Origin: Streptomyces sp. SLBN-118
Lineage (GTDB): Bacteria > Actinomycetota > Actinomycetes > Streptomycetales > Streptomycetaceae
Assembly (NCBI RefSeq): GCF_006715635.1
Contig: NZ_VFNP01000002.1
Coordinates: 1,860,001-1,924,000 of the forward strand
Reading direction: 5' to 3'
Length of the DNA stretch: 64,000 nucleotides
Both the position numbers and the translations under genes were made by a program. Shown piece after piece: positions 9,344 to 18,256 of the stretch; positions within the stretch are counted from its first letter, which is position 1, and each line of letters opens with the position of its first letter. Under the pieces are notes generated by a model. It was not told the DNA's origin. It saw only the letters and a list, made by a program, of their open reading frames with translations, and ran no database searches.

Positions 9344-9953
9344 GCAGCACGACGCGGACCGCGAGCCGCAGCCGATCGACGAGGAAGCCGCCTGGGCGGC
9401 CATCGTCGCGGGATACGGCGAGGAGCCGGCCGACCCGCCGGGTGCCAAGCCGTTCAAGTCGGTGGAGGATCTCGCCCTGCTGGAGGGCGATCTGAACGAG
9501 ACCCCGAACCGCGGCCCGAAGGGCCGCTCGGCCGAGCAGCCGGAGCCCGGCGCGGACGACGACGGGGACGGGGACGGGGACGACGCAAGGGACGCGGATC
9601 GGCCGGCGCTGGGGAGTTCCATCACTTTCGCGCCGGGCGTCGGCGGCCCGCGCGACTACCGGGTGACCGAGCCCAGGGACGAGGACCTCGACGACGGCGA
9701 CGAGGGCCACTTCGTCCCGCCGGAGCCGCCGCCGCTGCCGGAGGCCGATGTCACGGCCAGGTTCGCCTGGCTCGCGGTGGTGGGCGGCCCGGTGCTGATG
9801 CTGATCGCGGTGCTGCTGCAGTGGGACATGACGTGGTGGCTGACCACGCTGTGTGTCGGCGGTTTCCTGGGCGGCTTCGCCACCCTGGTGGCCCGGATGT
9901 CGCACGGAGACGACGAGGACGACGACGACCCGGGCCGCGGCGCGGTGGTATAG
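9336..9953 (+). CDS. Conserved acidic membrane protein
   Basis: Unrecognised family, 205 residues. The first 140 residues are strongly acidic and probably disordered, with an Asp/Gly run (DDDGDGDGDD) and a conserved-looking KPFKSVEDLALLEGDLNE segment. Two hydrophobic stretches follow (FAWLAVVGGPVLMLIAVLLQW and WLTTLCVGGFLGGFATLVARM), then a short acidic tail. The GTG at 9336 lies inside the esterase gene's last codons, with AGGGGAG about ten bases upstream. Coupled expression with the esterase is likely; no function can be assigned. Confidence 0.78.
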   Translation: MAEQHDADREPQPIDEEAAWAAIVAGYGEEPADPPGAKPFKSVEDLALLEGDLNETPNRGPKGRSAEQPEPGADDDGDGDGDDARDADRPALGSSITFAPGVGGPRDYRVTEPRDEDLDDGDEGHFVPPEPPPLPEADVTARFAWLAVVGGPVLMLIAVLLQWDMTWWLTTLCVGGFLGGFATLVARMSHGDDEDDDDPGRGAVV

Positions 9954-9998
9954 GGGTTCCAGCGCGGTGGTGCCGGGGGTTCCATGGGGTCCCCGGGA

Positions 9999-10751
9999 TC
10001 AGGCCCCCTGGACCCGCAGTGCGGCCAGCACCGGAAGGTGGTCCGTCGCGGCGCGCAGGTCGGCCTCGGTGATGCCCGGGAGGCCCAGCGGCACACCGCA
10101 TCCCAGCACCTCGACGCCCGCCGTGGCGAAGATCGCGTCGATCCGCTGGTGCGGATTGTCCGGCGTCGAGGTGTACTCACCGCCCCAGGGCGCGACCTCC
10201 CAGCAGTCCTGAAGTGACTCTGCGAGCCTGCGGAAGCTGCGGCCCGTGGGCCGCTCGTTGATGTCGCCCGCCGCGATCGCGTACGGCACATCCATCGCCT
10301 TCAGCCGGTCCAGCAGCATCCCGGCCTGCGCGTAGCGCTCGTCGCTCCGCAGGCTCAGATGGCAGCTGAGCAGTCCGATCCGGGCGCCCCCGATCCGTAC
10401 GACCGCGGTGGCGAAACCGCGCCGGTGCAGCCCGGGAGTGAGCGGCAGCAGCACGTCTTCCGTACGCTCCACCGTGGCGCGCAGCGAGCAGAGCAGCAGC
10501 GGTCCGGTGGCGGTCGCCCCGCCCGTCAGGACCACGAGTTCGCTCTTGGCGGCGAGCCGGGCGGCGTGTTTGCGCCAGCGGAAGAAGCGCGGGGCCTCCT
10601 GGACGAAGACCAGATCGGGCCGGCAGGCACGGATCACCCGTGCCAACGCCTCCTCGTCGTCCCGCAGGGAGCGGATGTTGTAACCGAGGACCCGGATCAC
10701 CGCCGAACCGTCGGGTTCGGTGCGGGAGTTGGGCAGCAGACTCGTCGCCAT
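9999..10751 (-). CDS. Endonuclease/exonuclease/phosphatase-family protein
   Basis: 250-residue metal-dependent phosphoesterase of the DNase I/sphingomyelinase-like EEP fold. Diagnostic segments are VLGYNIRSL, FVQEAPRFF (metal-binding Glu), LLSCHLSLRSDERYAQ, AIAAGDINERPTGRSF (catalytic Asp/Asn) and the terminal ATDHLPVLA His. No signal peptide is evident, so it appears cytosolic; the substrate could be nucleic acid, phospholipid or a small phosphoester. The start could be ATG 10751 or ATG 10763; neither has a good ribosome site, and an 11-bp hairpin ends four bases before the upstream one. Confidence 0.8.
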   Translation of the reverse strand: MATSLLPNSRTEPDGSAVIRVLGYNIRSLRDDEEALARVIRACRPDLVFVQEAPRFFRWRKHAARLAAKSELVVLTGGATATGPLLLCSLRATVERTEDVLLPLTPGLHRRGFATAVVRIGGARIGLLSCHLSLRSDERYAQAGMLLDRLKAMDVPYAIAAGDINERPTGRSFRRLAESLQDCWEVAPWGGEYTSTPDNPHQRIDAIFATAGVEVLGCGVPLGLPGITEADLRAATDHLPVLAALRVQGA

Positions 10752-10766
10752 GGCGATCAACATACG

Positions 10767-10809
10767 GCAGACGCCCGCCGCTCCCCCTTGGGGCGCGACG
10801 GGCGTCTGC
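10767..10809 (-). terminator. Hairpin after glkA, abutting the EEP gene start
   Basis: Perfect 11-bp stem GCAGACGCCCG (10767-10777) with CGGGCGTCTGC (10799-10809), 63 bp past the glucokinase stop. It ends three to four bases before the possible ATG at 10763 of the downstream gene. It is most simply the glkA terminator, but it could also occlude initiation of the next gene. Confidence 0.6.
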
Positions 10810-10872
10810 GCATAGATGACCAGCGTCCGGCCGGCTCCGCGAGAGCGGCGCCGGTTCAGGCGCAAGCGGGGA

Positions 10873-11814
10873 TCAGCCCTGGCGTGCCAGGTCCGCCGCG
10901 CCCACCATGCCCGCCTTTCCGCCCAGTTGGGCAGCGAGCACCTGGGCGTGCGGACGCCACTGGCTGCCGACCAGCCAGCGCCGGAAGGACTTGCGAATGG
11001 GGTCGAGGACGAGCTCGCCCTCGTCCGAAACGCCGCCGCCCACGATGAACGCCGACGGGTCGAAGAGCGAGGCGAGATCGGCCAGGCCCGCGCCGGCCCA
11101 GCGGGCCAGTTCACGGAACGAGTCAAGGGCAACCGCGTCGCCCTGGCGGGCGGCCTCGCTGATGTGCTTGCCGTCGATGCCCTCGACCGTGCCGTCGCCG
11201 AGGCCGAGGAGCACCTCGGCGTTCTCGGGGGTGGCGTGGGCGCGCTGCTTGGCGTACCGCACGAGGGCCCGTCCGGAGGCGTACTGCTCCCAGCAGCCCT
11301 GGCTGCCGCAGCCGCACAGCAGACCGTCCGGGACCACCCGGATGTGGCCGAACTCCGCGGCCACGCCGAAGCGTCCGCGGCGCAGCTTGTTGCCGATGAT
11401 GATGCCGCCGCCGAGCCCGGTGCCGAGCGTGATGCAGATGACGTCCTCGTGGCCCTGGCCGGCGCCGAAGCGGTACTCGCCCCAGGCTGCCGCGTTCGCG
11501 TCGTTCTCGACGACCACGGGGAGGCCGACGTGCTGCTCGATCTTGTCCTTCAGCGGTTCGTAGCGCCACTGGATGTTGGGCGCGAACAGGACGGTGGCGC
11601 GCTTGTCGTCGACGTATCCGGCGGCGCCGATGCCGACGGCCTCGATGTCGTGCCCCTCGCCGGCCCCGGCCACGGCGGAGCAGATCGCGTCGACGATGCC
11701 CTCGGAGGTCGACGGCGTGGGCACCGTGTACGTCTCAAGAATGGTGCCCTCTTCGTCGACCACGCCGGCCGCGATCTTGGTGCCGCCGATGTCGACGCCG
11801 ATGGTGAGTCCCAT
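10873..11814 (-). CDS. glkA: ROK-family glucokinase
   Basis: ATP-dependent glucose phosphorylation; in Streptomyces GlkA is also required for glucose-mediated carbon catabolite repression. The 313-residue protein shows the ASKHA phosphate-1 loop (GVDIGGTKIAAG), the sugar-site Asn-Asp (VVENDANAAAWGEY), LGTGLGGGI, and the ROK zinc motif CGCGSQGCWEQY with an upstream His (EFGHIRV). ATG at 11814 follows GAGGGAC. It is downstream of and on the same strand as the DUF5304 gene, 66 bp apart. In S. coelicolor the equivalent upstream gene has been linked to glkA expression (from memory). Confidence 0.94.
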   Translation of the reverse strand: MGLTIGVDIGGTKIAAGVVDEEGTILETYTVPTPSTSEGIVDAICSAVAGAGEGHDIEAVGIGAAGYVDDKRATVLFAPNIQWRYEPLKDKIEQHVGLPVVVENDANAAAWGEYRFGAGQGHEDVICITLGTGLGGGIIIGNKLRRGRFGVAAEFGHIRVVPDGLLCGCGSQGCWEQYASGRALVRYAKQRAHATPENAEVLLGLGDGTVEGIDGKHISEAARQGDAVALDSFRELARWAGAGLADLASLFDPSAFIVGGGVSDEGELVLDPIRKSFRRWLVGSQWRPHAQVLAAQLGGKAGMVGAADLARQG

Positions 11815-11880
11815 GTGTCCCTCAGTTTTCGGTCGAGCCCCGCTACGGCCAACCGTACCCGAGGGCGGGCACCGCCCGGC

Positions 11881-12333
11881 TCAGTCCAGGTCGATGTGCT
11901 CGCTCGCCCCGGGGCCTTCGTCGCGGGGGTCCGTGGCATCCCCGGAGCTGTCCGGATCCGGGGTCCGCTGCTGGGTCCAGCGTCGCTCATGGCCCTCGAC
12001 TGCGGATCGATAGGCGGCGAGCAGTTCACTGCCGGCGGCCGCGAGGTGGTCGAAGATCTCCGGGTTGCGCTCGATGACCGGCTCGACGGCGGACTTCGCC
12101 TGGCTGACCAGCTGCTGTACGGCGCTCTGCGCGGCCATGCCGGGCAGCGACGTCTGGAAGGCGGAGACCTTGTCGGCGACGACGTCGAGGAGTTTGCGCA
12201 GCTCCTCGGCGGCGGAGCCGGGCGGTGTGCCGTACTGGGTGCGGCGGCGGGCCTTCTCGGCCTCCAGATCCTCGGCGCAGGCCTTGGCCCAGGCGTCGGC
12301 GTCGACGGCGGGACGCTCGGTGGCATCGCTCAT
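11881..12333 (-). CDS. DUF5304-like conserved protein upstream of glkA
   Basis: 150-residue soluble protein of unknown function, resembling the Streptomyces protein encoded immediately upstream of glucokinase (SCO2127-type). The central 90 residues are predicted helical (EELRKLLDVVADKVSAFQ, SAVQQLVSQAKSAVEPVIE); both ends are charged and probably disordered, with an acidic C-terminus. ATG at 12333 is preceded by AGGAG. Reports in S. coelicolor link this gene to glucokinase expression and 2-deoxyglucose response; applying that here is inference from synteny. Confidence 0.75.
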   Translation of the reverse strand: MSDATERPAVDADAWAKACAEDLEAEKARRRTQYGTPPGSAAEELRKLLDVVADKVSAFQTSLPGMAAQSAVQQLVSQAKSAVEPVIERNPEIFDHLAAAGSELLAAYRSAVEGHERRWTQQRTPDPDSSGDATDPRDEGPGASEHIDLD

Positions 12334-12429
12334 GGCGTACTCCTGCGGAAGGACGGGCGGAACGGAGGCTTGGGGGTGTCCGGTGGCCCCACTCGTACGC
12401 TCGACGTTACCCGAATGGAGGCAGAGCGT

Positions 12430-13641
12430 TCAGCGGGCGCGGGGCCACAGCCCGGGATCCGGCGTGAAGCGGACCCGCAGCGCGCCGTCCGTGAGTCCTG
12501 CGCCGGACACCGTGCAGCGGCGCAGCACGGAGGGCAGCGGAACAATCCTGCGGAACGGTCCCACCGTGACCAGGAGTTCATCCCCACGGCGTACCAGCGA
12601 GACATCCTCCTTCACGGCGCCGGGCAGCGGGAGGCGCCAGACATAGAGCGGGCCCTCGCCGCCGTCGGCCGTGGCGGGGAACTCGACCCGCCAGGGGTCG
12701 TCCCTGCGCTGCCCGGGGTCCGTGACCGGCTCGACGTCGAGTCCGCCGTCCTCGGCGAGTGCGCCGAGGTCTTCGAGGCCGCGCGGGTCCCGGCCGAGGT
12801 GGCTCACCTCGCGGAGCGGGGTTCCGGGTGCCCACTGTGCGTACCACTCGCGCAGGTGCTTCTCCTGCTGCGCGCAGAGTGTGGCGAGCCAGGCGTCCGG
12901 GGACTGCCCAGGCAGGATCCGGTTCGGTACGAGGGTGTCGGCCTCCAGTCCGTGCAGGGCGAGCCCGGAGCGGGCCGTTCGCAGGACGTCCGCGGCCGCG
13001 GGTGAGGGCTCGGCGACCAGGCGCAGGGTCGTGCCGCGGGCCTCGATCACCGTTTGCACACCGGCCAGTTCGCCGTCCCAGCGATCGGCGGTGGCGTACA
13101 GCCACTGCGCGGGCATCGGCACGCCCGCCAGCTGGGCGAGCACCGGGCGCAGCGCCCGTGCGGCCTGCCGCTCCACCGGGAGCAGCCGGCGCAGATAGCG
13201 GCGCAGCTGTTCGGGCAGGGCGAGCGCGGCAATGGTCTCGCGCAGCGGCGGCATGTCGACGACGAGCACGTCCCAGTCGCCGCGTGATGCGACGGTCAGC
13301 GCGCGCAGCAGCGCGAACTGCTCGCTGCCGGGGAGCTCGGTCAGCTCCTCGTCCTCCAGAGGCCTCGCGCCCAGCAGGTCGAGCGCGCCGGAGCTTCGCT
13401 CCTGAAGGGCCAGGAACTCCGCGCGGAATGCGGCTCCGGCCTCGATACGGGCGGCCCACAGCCCGCCGGTGACTTCCGCCGGTTCGGCGAGGCTGCCCGC
13501 GACGGGTGTGCCGAGGACGTCGCCCGGCTCCGCGGACAGGAACAGCGTGCGCCTGCCCCGCCCGGCCGCGAGGAGCGCGGTGGCGGCGGCGACGGTGGTA
13601 CGGCCCGCGCCGCCGAGGCCGGTGACGAGGACCGTGCGCAT
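12430..13641 (-). CDS. ArsA-like ATPase with C-terminal HSP20-like domain, degenerate P-loop
   Basis: 403 residues with the fold of ArsA/GET3-type ATPases: an N-terminal nucleotide loop, a WDVLVVDMPPLRETIAAL switch, VPNRILPGQ and a C-terminal beta-rich ArsA_HSP20-like domain (VSLVRRGDELLVTVGPFRR). The deviant Walker A of the family, GKGGVGKTT, reads G-L-G-G-A-G-R-T-T at residues 8-16, so both signature lysines are replaced (Lys to Leu9, Lys to Arg14). ATP hydrolysis may be weak or absent. Its ATG shares one base with the SRPBCC gene's stop (TGATG), so the two are coupled. Role unknown; ArsA proteins of this group are not arsenic-specific. Confidence 0.82.
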   Translation of the reverse strand: MRTVLVTGLGGAGRTTVAAATALLAAGRGRRTLFLSAEPGDVLGTPVAGSLAEPAEVTGGLWAARIEAGAAFRAEFLALQERSSGALDLLGARPLEDEELTELPGSEQFALLRALTVASRGDWDVLVVDMPPLRETIAALALPEQLRRYLRRLLPVERQAARALRPVLAQLAGVPMPAQWLYATADRWDGELAGVQTVIEARGTTLRLVAEPSPAAADVLRTARSGLALHGLEADTLVPNRILPGQSPDAWLATLCAQQEKHLREWYAQWAPGTPLREVSHLGRDPRGLEDLGALAEDGGLDVEPVTDPGQRRDDPWRVEFPATADGGEGPLYVWRLPLPGAVKEDVSLVRRGDELLVTVGPFRRIVPLPSVLRRCTVSGAGLTDGALRVRFTPDPGLWPRAR

Positions 13642-14090
13642 CAGGCGGCGGGCGCGCTTTCGACGCGCTTCTTCAGACCGGCCAGGGCGCGGTCGATGAT
13701 GACCTTCTCGGCCTTGCGCTTGATCATGCCGAGCATGGGGATCTTGACGTCGACGGTCAGCTGGTAGGTGACCTCGGTACGGTCACCGCCACCGACCGCG
13801 GCCAGGGTGTACGAGCCGTCGATGGCGCGCAGCATCTGGGACTTGACCAGCGTCCAGCTGACCTCGTTGTCGCCGCTCCAGGTGTACGCGAGGGTGTGGT
13901 CGTCCTTGATCGCCCCGGCGTCCAGCACGAGGCGGACCTGCTCGGCACGGCCCTTGGCGTCGGTGGCGAGCACCTTGGCCTCCTTCACCTCACCCGTCCA
14001 CTCCGGGTAGCGGGCGAAGTCGGAGATCACGCCCATCACGTCGGCCGGCGCCGCCTCGATCGTGATGCTCGAGCTGGTGTGTTCCGCCAT
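13641..14090 (-). CDS. SRPBCC (START-like) family protein
   Basis: 149-residue helix-grip domain like polyketide cyclase/dehydrase and CoxG-type proteins: SSITIEAAPADVMGVISDFARYPEWTGEVKEA at the start (two typical helices and Trp), a central beta sheet (TEVTYQLTVDVKIPML) and a long C-terminal helix (DRALAGLKKRVESA). Such domains bind hydrophobic ligands such as lipids. ATG at 14090 follows a GAGGAG site. It overlaps the downstream ArsA-like gene by one base, suggesting a joint role in handling a hydrophobic ligand or membrane protein; that link is inferred. Confidence 0.85.
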   Translation of the reverse strand: MAEHTSSSITIEAAPADVMGVISDFARYPEWTGEVKEAKVLATDAKGRAEQVRLVLDAGAIKDDHTLAYTWSGDNEVSWTLVKSQMLRAIDGSYTLAAVGGGDRTEVTYQLTVDVKIPMLGMIKRKAEKVIIDRALAGLKKRVESAPAA

Positions 14091-14180
14091 CGCTGCGGCT
14101 CCTCACAGTGCGGTACGACCGGGGGTGGTGTGGTGTGCAGGCTACCGCGACCCGACTGGTCACCGGCGCCGGGCCCGGTC

Positions 14181-14957
14181 TCACCACTGCAGTGACCAGG
14201 GCCGGCCGGTGGAGGCGAAATGCCCGACGTTGACGCACTCCGTGGCGCCGATGCGCATCCGGTCGACGAGCGGCTGGTGGACGTGGCCGAACAGGGCGTA
14301 CCGGGGGCGGGTGCGGCGGATCGCGGCGAGCAGCGCGTGGCTGCCGCGTTCGAAGCGGCGCGCGACCGTGTCGTAGGTCAGCTCGGGGACCTCCGGCGGG
14401 ATGTGCGAGCAGAGCACGTCGACCTCGCCGATCGCCTCGATCTTGGCCGCGTACTCCTCGTCGGAGATCTCGAACGGGGTGCGCATCGGCGTGCGCAGTC
14501 CTCCGCCGACGAAGCCGAAGGTCAGGCCGCCGATCTCGACGCGCTCCCCGTCAAGGACCGTGGTGCCCGGGCGCGCGTACTCCGGCCAGAGGGCAGGTAT
14601 GTCGACATTGCCGTAGGTGGCGTACGTCGGGGCGGGAAAGGCGGCGAACAACTCGGCGTACTGGCGTCGCACCGCAGACTCGATGGCACTCTCCCGGTCC
14701 AGTCGCAGCTCGCCCCAGAGCCTGCGGCCCAGTTCGCGGGCCTCGTCGAAGCGGCGGGCGGTGCGCAGTTCCACGATCAGATCGGCGTTGTCGACGCCGA
14801 AGAGGTCGGGGAAGATACCGCGCGAGTGGTCGGCGTAGTCGAGGAAGAGCACGAGGTCACCCAGGCAGATGAGGGCATCCGCGCCGTCCCCCGCCCTGGC
14901 GAGGTCCTTGGCGTTGCCGTGCACGTCACTGATCACGTTGACTCGCATGCCTCGCAT
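14181..14957 (-). CDS. Calcineurin-like metallophosphoesterase
   Basis: 258-residue phosphoesterase with the metal-ligand series of the family: ISDVHGN, ICLGDLVLF, YGNVDIPAL, CSHIPPEVP and GHVHQP. The usual GNH motif is GNVD, so the His of that motif is replaced by Val, a variant also found in YfcE-like enzymes. Substrate (cyclic nucleotide, protein phosphate or other) cannot be told. The ATG at 14957 is chosen for its AGGGTGA site; ATG 14948 is also possible. It diverges from the fatty acid-CoA ligase gene. The 293-bp region between them shows no further gene. Confidence 0.83.
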   Translation of the reverse strand: MRGMRVNVISDVHGNAKDLARAGDGADALICLGDLVLFLDYADHSRGIFPDLFGVDNADLIVELRTARRFDEARELGRRLWGELRLDRESAIESAVRRQYAELFAAFPAPTYATYGNVDIPALWPEYARPGTTVLDGERVEIGGLTFGFVGGGLRTPMRTPFEISDEEYAAKIEAIGEVDVLCSHIPPEVPELTYDTVARRFERGSHALLAAIRRTRPRYALFGHVHQPLVDRMRIGATECVNVGHFASTGRPWSLQW

Positions 14958-15250
14958 GACGATCACCCTAGGACTGCCTCGTCGGGGCCGGGTAGTGGGG
15001 GCGGACCGGTCGTTCTTCCGAGTCATGACAGGTGTGGACTACGCTCGCGGAGCGATGCCACAACCGATGCCATACGCGTGTGACGCAGGGAACATCTGGC
15101 CGGAACCCCCTATCCCGAACCGAGTACTGGTGGGTAACGTCCGGGCAGTCCAGTCGTGCTCACCCCCCAATGAGCACCTGCCCGATCTTGGACCGCAGCC
15201 GGTGCATCACACAGAGCCGTGGCGCCGGAGCCCGATGAGGAGCAGCAGTC

Positions 15251-17047
15251 TTGCGCGAGTTCAGTCTTCCGGCCCTGTACGAGGTCCCCTCTGACGGCAA
15301 TCTGACGGATCTCATCCGCCGCAATGCCGCCATACATCCCGATGTCGCGGTCATGGGCAGAAAGGTGGCGGGCGCCTGGACGGACGTCACCGCCACCCAG
15401 TTCCTGGCCGAGGTGCGGGCCGCCGCCAAGGGCCTGATCGCCGTCGGCGTGCGCCCCGGTGACCGGGTCGCCCTGATGTCCCCCACCCGCTACGAGTGGG
15501 TGCAGCTGGACTTCGCGATCTGGAGCGCGGGCGCCGTCACCGTCCCGGTGTACGAAACCAGCTCGGCCGAGCAGGTCCAGTGGATCCTCGGTGACTCGGA
15601 TGCGGTCGCGGTGATCGTCGAGAGCGACGCGCACGCCGCCGCCGTCGAGTCCGTACGCGACCGGCTGCCCGGCCTTCGGCACGTCTGGCAGATCGAGAAC
15701 GGCGCGATCGAGGAACTGACCGCCGCGGGCGCCGAGGTCGCCGACGAGACGGTCGACGACCGCAGCGCCAGCGCCAAGGCGGACGACGCGGCGACGATCG
15801 TCTACACCTCGGGCACCACCGGCCGCCCCAAGGGCTGTGTGCTCACCCACCGCAGTTTCTTCGCGGAGTGCGGAAACCTGGTCGAGCGCCTGAGGCCCCT
15901 GTTCCGTACGGGCGAGAGCTCGGTGCTGCTCTTCCTCCCGGCCGCGCACGTCTTCGGCCGCATGGTCGAACTGGCGGCCGTGATGGCTCCCATCAAGCTC
16001 GGCTGCGTGTCGGACATCAAGAACCTCACCGACGAACTCGCCTCCTTCCGGCCGACGTTGCTCCTCGGCGTGCCGCGCGTCTTCGAGAAGGTCTACAACT
16101 CGGCGCGGGCGAAGGCCCAGGCGGACGGCAAGGGCAAGATCTTCGACAAGGCCGCGGACACGGCCATCACCTACAGCCGTGCGCTGGGCACTCCCGAGGG
16201 CCCCTCGATCGGTCTCAGGTTCAAGCACAAGGTCTTCGACCGGCTCGTTTACAGCAAGCTGCGTGCGGTACTCGGCGGGCGCGGCGAGTACGCGATCTCC
16301 GGCGGGGCGCCGCTGGGCGAGCGCCTCGGCCACTTCTACCGCGGCATCGGCTTCACTGTCCTGGAGGGCTACGGCCTGACCGAGTCGTGTGCGGCGACCG
16401 CGTTCAGCCCGTGGGACCGGCAGAAGATCGGCACGGTGGGCCAGCCGCTGCCGGGCTCCGTGGTGCGGATCGCCGACGACGGCGAGATCCTGCTGCACGG
16501 CGAGCATGTCTTCAAGGGCTACTGGAACAACGAAGCCGCGACCGCGGAGGCGCTGACCGACGGCTGGTTCCACACCGGCGACATCGGCACCCTGGACGAG
16601 GACGGCTACCTCGCGATCACAGGCCGCAAAAAGGAGATCCTGGTCACCGCGGGCGGCAAGAACGTCGCTCCCGCCGTGATCGAGGACCGCATCCGCGCGC
16701 ACGCACTGGTCTCGGAGTGCATGGTCGTGGGCGACGGACGGCCCTTCGTGGGCGCGCTGGTCACCATCGACGAGGAGTTCCTGGGGCGTTGGGCCTCGGA
16801 CCACGGCAAGCCGGCCGGTTCGACGGCGGCGTCGCTGCGCGATGACGCCGATCTGCTGGCGGAGGTCCAGCGGGCGGTGGACGACGGCAACGCGGCCGTG
16901 TCCAAGGCGGAGTCGGTGCGCAAATTCCGCATCCTCTCCTCCCAGTTCACCGAAGAGGCGGGCCACATCACGCCGTCGCTGAAGCTGAAGCGCAATGTGG
17001 TGGCGAAGGACTTCTCCGACGAGATCGAGGCGATCTACCGCGGCTGA
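15251..17047 (+). CDS. fadD: Long-chain fatty acid-CoA ligase (AMP-binding)
   Basis: Activates fatty acids via an acyl-adenylate for lipid turnover. The 598-residue protein has the full ANL-superfamily motif set: P-loop IVYTSGTTGRPKGCVLTH, the adenine motif GYGLTESCAA, GWFHTGDIGTLDEDGYL, and the hinge ITGRKKEILVTAGGKNVAP. Its bubblegum/FACS-type length matches Streptomyces long-chain ligases. The start is TTG at 15251 (MREFSLPALYEV) after GAGGAG. A hairpin at 17062-17092 ends the gene. Chain-length preference is unknown. Confidence 0.92.
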   Translation: MREFSLPALYEVPSDGNLTDLIRRNAAIHPDVAVMGRKVAGAWTDVTATQFLAEVRAAAKGLIAVGVRPGDRVALMSPTRYEWVQLDFAIWSAGAVTVPVYETSSAEQVQWILGDSDAVAVIVESDAHAAAVESVRDRLPGLRHVWQIENGAIEELTAAGAEVADETVDDRSASAKADDAATIVYTSGTTGRPKGCVLTHRSFFAECGNLVERLRPLFRTGESSVLLFLPAAHVFGRMVELAAVMAPIKLGCVSDIKNLTDELASFRPTLLLGVPRVFEKVYNSARAKAQADGKGKIFDKAADTAITYSRALGTPEGPSIGLRFKHKVFDRLVYSKLRAVLGGRGEYAISGGAPLGERLGHFYRGIGFTVLEGYGLTESCAATAFSPWDRQKIGTVGQPLPGSVVRIADDGEILLHGEHVFKGYWNNEAATAEALTDGWFHTGDIGTLDEDGYLAITGRKKEILVTAGGKNVAPAVIEDRIRAHALVSECMVVGDGRPFVGALVTIDEEFLGRWASDHGKPAGSTAASLRDDADLLAEVQRAVDDGNAAVSKAESVRKFRILSSQFTEEAGHITPSLKLKRNVVAKDFSDEIEAIYRG

Positions 17048-17061
17048 AGGCCGCGGTGCAG

Positions 17062-17092
17062 GCTCCGGGGGCGCCGGGCGGCGCCCCCGAGC
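17062..17092. terminator. Convergent terminator after fadD
   Basis: Near-perfect stem GCTCCGGGGGCGCC / GGCGCCCCCGAGC with one bulged C and a GGGC loop, between the convergent fadD and glycosyltransferase genes. Confidence 0.65.
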
Positions 17093-17113
17093 GGTGCCCG
17101 GGCCCGGCGTGCC

Positions 17114-18256
17114 TCAGAGAAGCGTCCGCAGCTTCTGGGCCAGCAGGTCCCAGCGCCAATTCTCCTCGACCCACGCCCGGCCGCGCTCCCCCATCCGCCG
17201 CCTCAGCTCGGGATCTTCGAGCAGCGCCACGATCCGTTCGGCCGACTCCTCGGCCGAGCCGCCGCGGACGACCCAGCCCGTCTCTCCGTCGAGTACGGCG
17301 TCGGGGGCACCGCCCGAGTCGCCCGCGACCACCGGAAGACCCGTCGCGGATGCCTCCAGGTACACGATCCCGAGGCCCTCGACATCCAGGCCGCCCCTAC
17401 GGGTGCGGCAGGGCATGGCGAAGACGTCGCCCGCGCCGAAGTGCGCCGGAAGCTCCGCCCAGGGAACGGCGCCCGTGAAACGCACGGAACCCTCGACCCC
17501 GCTCTCGGCGGCCAGGCCCCTCAGCTCGTTCTCGTACGGTCCACCGCCCACGATCAGCAGCACGGCGTCCGGCACCTTCGCCAGGACGGCGGGCATCGCG
17601 CGGATCAGGGTGTCCTGTCCCTTGCGCGGCACCAGCCGCGAGACGCACACCACGACCGGACGGCCGCTGAGCCCGAGGCGGGCGCGGACCAGGTCCCCGC
17701 CCGAGCCGGGGTGGAAGGTCTTCTCGTCTACGCCGGGCGGGAGTTGGACCATGCGAGCCGCCGCCTGAGGCGTCAGCGCGGCGGCGATGCGTGAGCGGGT
17801 GTACTCGCCCAGATAAGTGACCGTGTCCGTGCCCTCGCCGATGCGGCGCAGGAGTTGCCGGGCCGCGGGCAGCTGCGCCCAGCCCGCCTCGTGGCCGTGT
17901 GTGGTGGCCACCAGCCGCCGTGCGCCCGCCTTGCGCAGAGCCGGAGCCATCAGCCCGAGCGGGGCGGCTGCCCCGAACCACACCGACTCACAGCCGTGCT
18001 CGCGCAGCAGCCGGGTCGCCCTCCGGGTGACCCGCGGAGTCGGAAGCAGCATGGTCGTACGGTCGCGTACGACGGTGAAGGGCTGCTCGGCGTCGAAGGC
18101 CGCGGTCGCCTCGTAGCCCTCGTGCCCGCGCTTCCAGGTGGAGGCGTAGACGACGAGCTGTTCCGGGTCCAGGCGCAGCGCCATGTTGTGCAGGAACGCC
18201 TGGATTCCGCCGGGCCTGGGCGGGAAGTCGTTGGTCACGATCAAGGTCTTGTGCAT
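17114..18256 (-). CDS. GT4-family glycosyltransferase (PimB-like)
   Basis: 380-residue retaining GT-B enzyme. The N-terminal domain starts TLIVTNDFPPRPGGIQAF, with the glycine-rich acceptor loop of GT4 enzymes; the C-terminal domain has CVSRLVPRKGQDTLIRA (phosphate/nucleotide loop) and the EX7E catalytic motif in EGLGIVYLEASATGLPVVA. Resemblance to PimB'-type mannosyltransferases suggests transfer of a hexose from GDP- or UDP-sugar to a lipid; the exact substrate is inferred. ATG at 18256 lacks a good ribosome site. It diverges from a polytopic GT-C gene only about 100 bp away, so the two may feed one glycolipid or glycoprotein pathway. Confidence 0.83.
   Translation of the reverse strand: MHKTLIVTNDFPPRPGGIQAFLHNMALRLDPEQLVVYASTWKRGHEGYEATAAFDAEQPFTVVRDRTTMLLPTPRVTRRATRLLREHGCESVWFGAAAPLGLMAPALRKAGARRLVATTHGHEAGWAQLPAARQLLRRIGEGTDTVTYLGEYTRSRIAAALTPQAAARMVQLPPGVDEKTFHPGSGGDLVRARLGLSGRPVVVCVSRLVPRKGQDTLIRAMPAVLAKVPDAVLLIVGGGPYENELRGLAAESGVEGSVRFTGAVPWAELPAHFGAGDVFAMPCRTRRGGLDVEGLGIVYLEASATGLPVVAGDSGGAPDAVLDGETGWVVRGGSAEESAERIVALLEDPELRRRMGERGRAWVEENWRWDLLAQKLRTLL

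Noticed and set aside
14869..15294. Plus-strand ORF upstream of fadD
   Set aside because: Overlaps the phosphoesterase gene and runs out of frame into fadD; no conserved segment.
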